15,202 nt of DNA, taken from contig JAGLRT010000119.1 of assembly GCA_023136155.1 (NCBI GenBank), forward strand, positions 1-15,202, in the 5' to 3' direction. Shown here one piece after another: positions 1 to 6,126 of this stretch. This stretch comes from Methanosarcinales archaeon. Its GTDB lineage: Archaea; Halobacteriota; Methanosarcinia; Methanosarcinales; Methanocomedenaceae. How positions within the stretch are numbered: position 1 is the first letter of the stretch; each line of letters opens with the position of its first letter. Under the pieces are notes generated by a model. It had not been told where the DNA came from. It saw only the letters and a program-made list of their open reading frames with translations, and made no database searches. Both the position numbers and the translations under genes were made by a program.

Positions 1-49
1 CGGCAGCATAGACGCCGTCATCATTAGTTACAAGTATCTTTTTAGTCAT
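1..49 (-). CDS. surE: SurE 5'/3'-nucleotidase, N-terminal fragment (cut by window edge)
   Basis: Only the first 16 codons are inside the window. They read MTKKILVTNDDGVYAA, the characteristic SurE N-terminus, in which the paired Asp residues (D9, D10 here) bind the catalytic metal. SurE enzymes are metal-dependent phosphatases acting on nucleoside monophosphates and, in some species, on polyphosphate. The ATG at 49-47 is preceded on the minus strand by AGGA about 6 bases upstream, a fair ribosome site. The gene diverges from the MfnD-like ligase gene, with 56 bases between the two starts. The rest of the protein lies beyond the left edge, so its integrity cannot be judged. Confidence 0.85.
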   Translation of the reverse strand, partial: MTKKILVTNDDGVYAA

Positions 50-70
50 GTTATTCCTGCGGTATTTGAT

Positions 71-82
71 AACATTAATGTT
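71..82. promoter_or_regulatory. 12-bp perfect palindrome between divergent starts (candidate operator or two-way promoter)
   Basis: AACATTAATGTT reads identically on both strands. Its centre is within about 1 bp of the midpoint between the surE start (49, leftward) and the ligase start (106, rightward). At about 26-29 bp from each start it sits where a TATA-like element for near-leaderless transcripts would be. It could therefore be a regulator site or a bidirectional TATA region. No experimental support. Confidence 0.35.
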
Positions 83-105
83 GAATAAGACTTGTTATTC
101 ACTCC

Positions 106-1038
106 ATGAACATAATGGTAGCAGAGTACGCAGTAGGTGCCGGAGAAGGCGGTACCATACTCCTGGAAGGCAGGGCCATGCTGGACGTCATCGTCAGGAG
201 TTTTATTGCCTCAGGCCATAGGGTATTCTACCCCACAAGCAGCACCGTATTGCAGTCAGGAACTGCAGTTAAAACCGATCATTTTGAACAGACGGTTGAA
301 CAACTCTCCAGCCAGTGTGATGCCGGATTGGTAGTGGCGCCTGACGAACTGCTGGGTGACCTGACCGAACTGGTGGAGGAGAACACAGTAAACCTTGGGT
401 GTCCTTCAGGTTCGGTCAGGGCATGTGCAGATAAACTGGAATGTGCCAGGATACTGGTAAAAGAAGGAATTAAGGTTCCCGACACAATCATATCCGGCGA
501 TCAGGATGTATTTTCACTGGGCGACAGGGTAGTGCTCAAACCGAGGTGGGGATGTGCTTCAGAAGATACCACCCTGACCAGGTATTCCTGCGCTACCATG
601 ATACCAGATGGTTTTGTGGCAACCAGATATATTGAGGGGGAGCATCTGAGCGCCAGCCTGGTAGTGGGGGATACTGTCCTGCCCCTTACCATAAACGAGC
701 AGAATGTCAAAATCGGGAATGATATAATGTATGACGGGGGCACCGTGGGTATCGACTGCGGCAGGAATTATGAAGTATTTGAAACTGCCATACGCACTGC
801 CAGGGCGCTGGGCTGCAGGGGGTATGTGGGTGTGGACATTGTGTTGGGTGATGAGCCATGGGTCATAGATGTAAATCCCAGGCCGACCACTTCTATTATC
901 GGGATAGAGAAGGTGATGGATGCAGGGCTGGGTGAGTTGTTATTGGGGGCCGGGTTTTGGGGACTTCCGGATAGTGTGGGGATAACGGGCGAATTTGGTT
1001 TTACCAAGGCAGACCTGGGATTTGGTAACATTGATTAG
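106..1038 (+). CDS. mfnD: ATP-grasp ligase, MfnD-like (probable tyramine-L-glutamate ligase, methanofuran biosynthesis)
   Basis: A 310-residue ATP-grasp protein of the archaeal family that includes MfnD. MfnD joins L-glutamate to tyramine in methanofuran synthesis, using ATP. Visible parts: an N-terminal region starting MNIMVAEYAVGAGEGG; a central ATP-binding strand VVLKPRWGCASED with Lys145; and the C-terminal metal/ATP site DVNPRPTTS with D255, N257 and R259. The N-terminal 'EYA.G.GE....EGRAM' pattern matches what I remember of the MfnD family and differs from carbamoyl-phosphate or biotin carboxylases. The start could be ATG 106 or ATG 115; neither has a good ribosome site, so the mRNA may be leaderless. 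It stands alone, divergent from surE. The superfamily is secure; the substrate is inferred from family resemblance and from the methanogen-type context. Confidence 0.65.
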   Translation: MNIMVAEYAVGAGEGGTILLEGRAMLDVIVRSFIASGHRVFYPTSSTVLQSGTAVKTDHFEQTVEQLSSQCDAGLVVAPDELLGDLTELVEENTVNLGCPSGSVRACADKLECARILVKEGIKVPDTIISGDQDVFSLGDRVVLKPRWGCASEDTTLTRYSCATMIPDGFVATRYIEGEHLSASLVVGDTVLPLTINEQNVKIGNDIMYDGGTVGIDCGRNYEVFETAIRTARALGCRGYVGVDIVLGDEPWVIDVNPRPTTSIIGIEKVMDAGLGELLLGAGFWGLPDSVGITGEFGFTKADLGFGNID

Positions 1039-1054
1039 ATATTGTAATCTTACC
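1024..1054 (+). terminator. Weak hairpin overlapping the ligase stop codon
   Basis: GGTAA (1024-1028) can pair with TTACC (1050-1054), and GATTA (1033-1037) with TAATC (1045-1049), giving a bulged hairpin around the stop codon. The bases after it are only mildly T-rich. It may help end the transcript, but the evidence is weak. Confidence 0.25.
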
Positions 1055-1543
1055 ACTTTGTTGATTTACCATTGGGTCAAATAGCTACCAGAGAAATAAG
1101 CCCAATTAAGCGTTTAAATTTGAAACGAATGAATATAATTCATGGAATCGGGAGTTTTTGGGACGGCCTGTGTGTATAATTGTTTAGCTATTGAATTCGT
1201 TATCAAGAGAACAAATTGATTAAATTGAGAACATTGGTAGGATTTTGTAGAATGTTACACATGTCATCGTTTGTTAATATTGAAAACTTCAATCAACTGT
1301 AAAATAAGACTGCCAACTGGAAACACTGGAAGAGCCACTATTTGTTGCTTTGAATCCCGTTTAATGCTCATTTATCACGAAGCTTGAAAAACATGAAATA
1401 ATCTTCATTAACAGTTTCCCTCCTCATCCCATCAGAAATGTTTATCCCGCCAACCACGTAATTAGTATTAACATAACTGACACAATACCAAAATCCAGTT
1501 ATACAGCGAAAAGTCCAGATACGGATGCGACTACAAATCCTTG
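1039..1543. other. AT-rich intergenic stretch with no recognisable gene
   Basis: About 500 bases without a convincing ORF on either strand and no RNA gene that I can recognise. Small palindromes are present: CGTTT/AAACG at 1111-1127, and ATGAAT-ATA-ATTCAT at 1129-1143. They sit side by side about 80 bases past the ligase stop. I cannot tell whether they are functional or remnants of decayed sequence. Confidence 0.6.
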
Positions 1544-1606
1544 AAATCTGTGTCTTTTTATATTTTCAGACACGGATTAGCACAGATTTCACCCAAAGTC
1601 GGTGTC
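1544..1606 (+). promoter_or_regulatory. Alternative hairpins and TATA-like box upstream of acs
   Basis: AATCTGTGTC (1545-1554) pairs with GACACGGATT (1569-1578), giving ten pairs with one G-U. The 14-base loop is T-rich and contains a TATA-like TTTTTATATTTT (1555-1566). The same left arm can instead pair, as AAATCTGTG (1544-1552), with CACAGATTT (1581-1589). A further GTGTC at 1602-1606 can compete for GACAC. The structures exclude one another. The TATA-like box lies about 100 bases before the acs start. It may be the acs promoter, or the repeat may only be a dispersed element. Confidence 0.4.
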
Positions 1607-1662
1607 AACAAAATAACTGATTTTTGGAACAGTGCCATCATAACTAATGCGGAGTGTCAAAA

Positions 1663-3627
1663 ATGTCAAACGTAGATGTACTACTTGAGGAAAAACGCAC
1701 GTTCTATCCCCAAAAAGAAATAGTTGAGAACAGCAATGTCAAACATTGGATGGATGCACATGCCATCCCTGATATTGAGACCCTCTACCAGCGCAGTGAG
1801 GACACAGAATGGTTCTGGGGAGAAGTGGAAAAAGACCTTGTGGAATGGTACAGCCCCTACGACAAAGTACTGGACAGTTCAAATGCCCCCTTCTACCGCT
1901 GGTTCACCAATGGCAAGTACAATATCGTCCATGATGCCCTTGACCGCCACATGGGAACACCTACCGAACACAAAGTAGCCTACATATTTGAATCTGAACA
2001 GGGCGCTGTCACTGAACTCACCTACCACGACCTGTACCACGAGGTCAACCGGATGGCTAACGGCCTGAAAAGCCTGGGTGTGAGTAAAGGCGACCGTGTG
2101 GCCATTTATATGCCCATGATACCCGCCCTGCCCATAGCAATGCTCGCCTGCGCCCGGATAGGAGCCATACACAGCGTGGTATTCTCGGGTTATAGCCCCC
2201 ACGCACTGCAGGACAGGATACAAGACTCGGGTGCGAAAGTTCTCATCACCGCGGACGGCTTCTGGAGAAAAGGAAAAGTTATTAACCTAAAAGCACTGGC
2301 CGATGAAGCAGTCAATGGTACTGACATTGAACATACTATTTGTTATCAATGGGCGCAGGTTGATGTATCTATGAGTGAACACGATACATGGTGGCATGAC
2401 CTGGTTGCTGACCAACCTGACGAATGTGCAACCGAAATCATGGATTCAGATGACCCACTTTTTATCCTGTACACCTCTGGCACCACAGGCAAACCCAAAG
2501 GTGTGGTACACGCACACACCTACTCAGTAGGAGTAGCCCTCACCCTCAAATGGGTATTCGATCTCAAACCCGGGGACGTGTGGTGGGGTGCCGCAGATAT
2601 CGGCTGGATCACAGGCCATAGTTACATTGTCTACGGACCACTCATGCTGGGTGTCACTTCGGTGCTTTATGAAGGTGCCCCCGCTCATCCCGAACCCAAC
2701 CGGCTGTGGGAAATGATAGCCCGTCACGGCATTACTGTGCTCTATACCTCACCCACTTCTATACGAATGCACATGCGCTTCGGTGATGAATGGACCCAAA
2801 AAGACGACTTGAGCAGCCTGCGGCTGCTGGGCACTGTGGGCGAGCCTATCAATCCTGAAGCCTGGATATGGTATTATGAAAAAATCGGAAAGAGCCGATG
2901 TCCGATAATGGACACCTGGTGGCAGACCGAGACAGGAAGTTTCGTTATATCCCCGCTGCCTGTTTTACCCTTAAAACCCGGGTCTGCCGCAAGACCACTA
3001 CCCGGTTTTAGTGCTGAGGTGCATGACTCTGAAGGCAAATCCGTGGTGAATGAAGGGGGCAACCTGGTACAAACATCACCCTGGCCGTCCATGCTGCGTA
3101 CCCTGTATAACGAACCCGAGCGGTATGTGGAACATTACTGGAACGAAGCAGGTGATTTCATATCAGGCGACATCGCCAGGGTAGACAGTGACGGCTACTT
3201 CTGGATACAGGGCAGGGGTGATGACGTGCTTAATGTATCCGGGCACAGGATAGGTAATTCTGAGGTCGAATCAGCCCTGGTTAGCCATTCATCAGTGAGC
3301 GAAGCCGCAGTGGTAGGCAGGCCTGATGACATCAAAGGTGAGAGCATTGCAGCATTTGTGGTGTTAAAGATGGGGGTTGAGCCTGGAGATGAACTGATGA
3401 AGACCCTGTGGAATCATGTGGGGGAAGAGATAGGCAAGATAGCCCGGCCTGACATCATTTATTTCGTTGATGACCTCCCCAGGACCAGAAGCGGTAAGAT
3501 TATGCGAAGGGTAGTGCGTTCAGCACTCATTTCAAAAGACGTGGGCGATACCTCCACATTGGCAAATCCTGAAGCTGTGAAAGAGATCGAAGATGCTGTG
3601 AAACAGAAGATTCCCGTTGAAAATTGA
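1663..3627 (+). CDS. acs: Acetyl-CoA synthetase, AMP-forming
   Basis: A 654-residue acyl-adenylate-forming enzyme: acetate + ATP + CoA gives acetyl-CoA + AMP + PPi in the cytoplasm. The phosphate-binding loop YTSGTTGKPKG is at about residues 270-280. DTWWQTETG starts at 417, and its second Trp (W420) is the residue that closes the acetate pocket in known Acs. The hinge/A8 segment GRGDDVLNVSGHRIG follows, and the C-terminal PRTRSGKIMRR carries Lys612, the catalytic lysine that is acetylated in bacterial Acs. Length is typical (about 650). I chose ATG 1663 because GGAG at 1651-1654 is 8 bases upstream; the in-frame GTG at 1654 overlaps that site. Monocistronic by position. Function could be acetate uptake into anabolism or acetoclastic metabolism; a closely related short acyl substrate such as propionate cannot be excluded. 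Confidence 0.93.
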   Translation: MSNVDVLLEEKRTFYPQKEIVENSNVKHWMDAHAIPDIETLYQRSEDTEWFWGEVEKDLVEWYSPYDKVLDSSNAPFYRWFTNGKYNIVHDALDRHMGTPTEHKVAYIFESEQGAVTELTYHDLYHEVNRMANGLKSLGVSKGDRVAIYMPMIPALPIAMLACARIGAIHSVVFSGYSPHALQDRIQDSGAKVLITADGFWRKGKVINLKALADEAVNGTDIEHTICYQWAQVDVSMSEHDTWWHDLVADQPDECATEIMDSDDPLFILYTSGTTGKPKGVVHAHTYSVGVALTLKWVFDLKPGDVWWGAADIGWITGHSYIVYGPLMLGVTSVLYEGAPAHPEPNRLWEMIARHGITVLYTSPTSIRMHMRFGDEWTQKDDLSSLRLLGTVGEPINPEAWIWYYEKIGKSRCPIMDTWWQTETGSFVISPLPVLPLKPGSAARPLPGFSAEVHDSEGKSVVNEGGNLVQTSPWPSMLRTLYNEPERYVEHYWNEAGDFISGDIARVDSDGYFWIQGRGDDVLNVSGHRIGNSEVESALVSHSSVSEAAVVGRPDDIKGESIAAFVVLKMGVEPGDELMKTLWNHVGEEIGKIARPDIIYFVDDLPRTRSGKIMRRVVRSALISKDVGDTSTLANPEAVKEIEDAVKQKIPVEN

Positions 3628-3707
3628 CTCGCTTTTCTCACCAAATTTGAGTTCATTGGGAAGTCTTTGATTTTTAAAACTTACAGGAATAACATTTGAT
3701 ACTTTTA

Positions 3708-3757
3708 AGCCATATCTCTTCAATATTAATCTAAGATGATTTGATGTGGCTTTTTTT
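3708..3757 (+). terminator. Terminator of acs
   Basis: AGCCATAT (3708-3715) pairs with ATGTGGCT (3744-3751), eight pairs including one G-U. The loop is long, with a possible inner ATCT/AGAT pairing. A run of seven T (3751-3757) follows immediately. Position, about 80 bases after the acs stop, and the T-tract suit an archaeal intrinsic terminator. Confidence 0.55.
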
Positions 3758-3770
3758 AATTAAATTTAAA

Positions 3771-3900
3771 CTACGATTGTATCCACTTCAAAAATCAGTG
3801 TAAAATGAATATTTGGATTATCTAAATCAAGTGCTTAAGCGGGTTTTCGATTTCAAAAAGGAGTCCGTTACCCTTAGATTTGAAGCGGATACCTACGATT
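3771..3900. mobile_element. MITE-like element with 14-bp terminal inverted repeats and 8-bp target duplication
   Basis: The 114-bp element spans 3779-3892. Its left end GTATCCACTTCAAA (3779-3792) is the inverted copy of its right end TTTGAAGCGGATAC (3879-3892), matching at 13 of 14 positions. Immediately outside both ends is the identical octamer CTACGATT (3771-3778 and 3893-3900), the expected target-site duplication. No ORF fits inside, so it cannot encode a transposase. It is a miniature inverted-repeat element or internally deleted insertion sequence that needs a transposase encoded elsewhere. Several insertion-sequence families make 8-bp duplications; I cannot assign the parent from the ends alone. 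It sits between the acs terminator and the promoter of the winged-helix gene. Confidence 0.78.
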
Positions 3901-3938
3901 AAACATTTGATTCTATAGCAATTAAATTTATACAGATG

Positions 3939-3972
3939 TTTTGCATTATTTTATGATTAAACGCATGCAAAA
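3939..3972. promoter_or_regulatory. Inverted repeat upstream of the winged-helix gene (candidate operator)
   Basis: TTTTGCAT (3939-3946) and ATGCAAAA (3965-3972) are perfect inverted copies separated by 18 bases. The pair ends about 20 bases before the TATA box of the small winged-helix regulator. Such a position is common for autoregulatory sites in archaea. It lies outside the MITE. Confidence 0.35.
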
Positions 3973-3990
3973 TAGTTAGATTTTAAATAT

Positions 3991-3998
3991 TTTATATA
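3991..3998 (+). promoter_or_regulatory. TATA box of the winged-helix gene
   Basis: TTTATATA is close to the archaeal TATA consensus and lies about 30 bases before ATG 4025. Transcription would begin within a few bases of the start codon, giving a leaderless or very short-leader mRNA. Confidence 0.5.
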
Positions 3999-4024
3999 CG
4001 ATTAATATTTACAGGTATATCACA

Positions 4025-4321
4025 ATGATCACAATGGATAATATAACTGAAATCTCTATCGATGAACTTCTTAAATGGGTCATCAGTGTTGACCGGCGCT
4101 ATGTTTTGATGAAAAACATGAAAGAGCATACTGTGGTCAAAGCCTCAGATGTAGCTCATGAGACCAGTAGGTCCACTCAAAATATCAGCCGGGCTTTGAA
4201 GGAGCTTGAAGAGAAGGGGTTGATTAAGTGTTTGACTCCAGAGAAGACTACATGGAAAAAGTTCATTTTAACTGATCTGGGTAAGAAAATTTTAAAACAA
4301 TTGGATGAGAAATATTCGTAG
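4025..4321 (+). CDS. Small winged helix-turn-helix transcriptional regulator
   Basis: A 98-residue protein that is essentially one DNA-binding domain. Residues 33-64 form a helix-turn-helix, with the likely recognition helix at about 50-64 (STQNISRALKELEEKGL). A basic wing follows at 65-83, and a short C-terminal helix (about 85-97) may allow dimers. The pattern 'S..NISRAL.EL.EKGL' is typical of archaeal MarR/PadR-like winged helices. No ligand domain, metal-binding cysteines or membrane segment is visible. Start ATG 4025 is favoured by the TATA box about 30 bases upstream; ATG 4034 is an alternative. The gene is alone, downstream of the MITE and convergent with the flavoprotein gene, so its targets are unknown; the nearby inverted repeat suggests it could control itself. 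Confidence 0.8.
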   Translation: MITMDNITEISIDELLKWVISVDRRYVLMKNMKEHTVVKASDVAHETSRSTQNISRALKELEEKGLIKCLTPEKTTWKKFILTDLGKKILKQLDEKYS

Positions 4322-4381
4322 TTATGAACCGAGGTATTAACCTGATAAGTCTACAATATACGTCCAAAAACAGTTTATGCC

Positions 4382-4402
4382 AAAAAAAGGAATGTCATTC
4401 TG
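4382..4402 (-). terminator. Terminator of the flavoprotein gene
   Basis: On the minus strand, directly after the stop codon, a short AGAATGACATTCCT palindrome is followed by a run of seven T. The hairpin is small; the T-run alone would suit archaeal termination. It lies between convergent genes. Confidence 0.45.
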
Positions 4403-5620
4403 TTATTCCCTCCCCACCATTGCCTTTAATGCAACTCGAAAAACTCTCAGCAACTTCTTTCCTTTCGCCTTAGCCACCAGCTTACCCACCAACACCGACG
4501 GGTGGTCAATATCCCCATACTCATTAATTTGCTCCAACACCTCAGGTTCACCAAAGAACCGTATGAGTTCATTAAAATTCTCATCGCCCAGCCGCCCGAA
4601 CACCTTATGTATCCGCATTCCCACAACCAGTTCGCGCCCCACAGCCTCACGCCACCGCCTGTCATACTCCATCAACGCCCCCGTTGAAGTATCACCCGAC
4701 AGCGCCGCCTTTGCGGCAACCTCCCCTGCAATCTTAGCACACAGCGCACCCATATACACCCCACCGCCCGAGGTGGGCTTCACCTGACCCGCCGCATCCC
4801 CTACGATAAGCACACCATCGCTCACCGTGCATGACTGCGGGCCCAGCGGAATGCAGCCCACCAGCATATCCGAACATCCCCTGGCAGCACGCTCCTTCAT
4901 CCTTGGATTGCGGTCCAGAAACTGCATCAGATGCTCATAAGCACTCAAGTGTGTCCTTGCCGGGTCAACACACAGGCCTAAGCGTGCCGTATTTTCACTT
5001 ACAGGCACCGCCCATGCAAAGAACCCTGGCACCTGACTGCCAACGAACACCTCTACATGGTCGGTATCTGCCACCTCATAAGCCGTTTCTATCTGCACCC
5101 CGGAAAGCAACTTACGCACCTGTCCCAGGCCGCTCCACCTTGCGATACCCCCCTGCACACCGTCAGCCCCGATAACCACTCCTGCCTTGATACGAATCTT
5201 CCTGCCACCGCTTACAACTGCCAGTACTTTCTTACCATCAGCATCACTCAACCCCACTGCCTTCGTCCCGATCAAGACTTCAGTACCCGCTGCGACAGCC
5301 TGGCCCAGCAAATGCCGGTCGAACATCTTGCGGTCCACCACGTACGCCCTGACCTTTTCGCCGCCTATGGAAATGCTGTTACCGTCAGGTGCGAATATAT
5401 GTGCCCCAGTAACCTCCTGGTACACCCAGGAGCCGGGCTTAATCCCACACACATCCAGGGTCTTGCTGCTCACCAGACCCGTACATTGCACAGGTGAACC
5501 CACTGCCCGGTGTTCTTCAATGAGCAGTGTCCTTGCACCCTTCATCGCAGCATATCTGGCAGACATGGCTCCGGCAGGCCCCCCGCCTACTACTACAACA
5601 TCGTATGAAACTTCAGTCAA
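4403..5620 (-). CDS. Geranylgeranyl reductase family flavoprotein
   Basis: An FAD-dependent oxidoreductase of the geranylgeranyl reductase/FixC-like family, 405 residues from the chosen start. The Rossmann motif GGGPAG is at residues 12-17, and the ribose-binding acid is E35/E36. A conserved-type Cys46 sits in SPVQCTG. GADG occurs at about 151-154, FAWAVP at about 201-206, and the second FAD-contact motif GDAAG begins at 274. In archaea this family saturates the isoprenoid chains of membrane lipids, and some members reduce other prenyl groups; several paralogues per genome are usual, so the substrate is open. The frame extends to TTG 5656. I prefer TTG 5620 because GGTGAG lies 6 bases before it and the FAD motif then starts near the N-terminus. 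This start overlaps the tfx stop by 8 bases, implying translational coupling. Confidence 0.8.
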   Translation of the reverse strand: MTEVSYDVVVVGGGPAGAMSARYAAMKGARTLLIEEHRAVGSPVQCTGLVSSKTLDVCGIKPGSWVYQEVTGAHIFAPDGNSISIGGEKVRAYVVDRKMFDRHLLGQAVAAGTEVLIGTKAVGLSDADGKKVLAVVSGGRKIRIKAGVVIGADGVQGGIARWSGLGQVRKLLSGVQIETAYEVADTDHVEVFVGSQVPGFFAWAVPVSENTARLGLCVDPARTHLSAYEHLMQFLDRNPRMKERAARGCSDMLVGCIPLGPQSCTVSDGVLIVGDAAGQVKPTSGGGVYMGALCAKIAGEVAAKAALSGDTSTGALMEYDRRWREAVGRELVVGMRIHKVFGRLGDENFNELIRFFGEPEVLEQINEYGDIDHPSVLVGKLVAKAKGKKLLRVFRVALKAMVGRE

Positions 5621-6023
5621 AGGATATCTCACCGTTCCTGTTAATAAAGACAACAAAAGGCCGCTTCACCCTCCTGTGCTCTATCACACCAGGAATGTTC
5701 TCATGAATCTGGGTGATGATATCCAGTGTATTTTCATGTATCTTTATTCCTGTTCTGTCAGCCTCATTGAATATAATGCGGGGAATGTCCATAACATCAG
5801 TATCCTGCTCGATGGAAATGGACACTAGTGACTGAATCTGCTCCCATTCCATCAGGGTAGCCCTTGCCTTATCTATATTCTGGTGTGCCCGTTTTTCAAT
5901 CACACTAACATTGACGCGGCTGGTATTCAGCATCTTAGCGATGCGCTCCTGTGTATAACCCTGCATACGAAGTTCTAACACCCGTTTTTGTCGTTCGGTC
6001 AAAAATGAATCCTTAATAGGCAT
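5613..6023 (-). CDS. tfx: Tfx family transcriptional regulator
   Basis: A 136-residue member of the Tfx family. Residues 8-57 form a sigma-4-like helix-turn-helix: LTERQKRVLELRMQGYTQ, then IAKMLNTSRVNVS, then a basic helix. The C-terminal half, about 75-136 (VMDIPRIIFNEADRTGIKI onward), is the family-specific domain. In Methanothermobacter, Tfx binds DNA near the fmdECB operon for molybdenum formylmethanofuran dehydrogenase, so a role in C1 metabolism is plausible; the target here is inferred. It follows mtd on the same strand, but a strong terminator separates them. It has a 16-bp palindrome just upstream, suggesting its own, possibly self-controlled, promoter. Its end overlaps the start of the flavoprotein gene. 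No ribosome site is evident at ATG 6023, consistent with a short leader. Confidence 0.85.
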   Translation of the reverse strand: MPIKDSFLTERQKRVLELRMQGYTQERIAKMLNTSRVNVSVIEKRAHQNIDKARATLMEWEQIQSLVSISIEQDTDVMDIPRIIFNEADRTGIKIHENTLDIITQIHENIPGVIEHRRVKRPFVVFINRNGEISFD

Positions 6024-6044
6024 TGACAGTACTATCTATCTTTT

Positions 6045-6060
6045 CAAAGTAATAACTTTG
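6045..6060. promoter_or_regulatory. Palindrome upstream of tfx (candidate Tfx operator)
   Basis: CAAAGT-AATA-ACTTTG is a perfect 6-bp inverted repeat with a 4-base spacer, ending 21 bases before the tfx start codon. That location overlaps where the TATA box or transcription start would be for a near-leaderless mRNA, so a bound protein would block or assist initiation. Autoregulation by Tfx is inference. Confidence 0.45.
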
Positions 6061-6084
6061 ATGGATACTACAATGTGGAACAAC

Positions 6085-6116
6085 GGAAAAAAGAAAAACG
6101 GGGCGAATGCCGCCCC
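6085..6116 (-). terminator. Intrinsic terminator of mtd
   Basis: Ten bases past the mtd stop, on the minus strand, GGGGCG pairs with CGCCCC around a five-base loop (6100-6116). TTTTTCTTTTTT follows directly. This GC hairpin plus T-tract is the clearest terminator in the window, and it separates mtd from tfx. Confidence 0.85.
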
Positions 6117-6126
6117 TTAAATAACT

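Noticed and set aside
1654..1662. GTG 1654 as start of acs
   Set aside because: It overlaps the GGAG ribosome site that is well spaced for ATG 1663.
4332..4343. AGGT-ATTA-ACCT hairpin as terminator of the winged-helix gene
   Set aside because: A four-pair stem with no T-tract on the plus strand is likely chance.
5187..5828. Plus-strand ORF of 213 residues opposite the flavoprotein and tfx genes
   Set aside because: It is antisense to two recognisable genes with conserved motifs and has no recognisable protein features.
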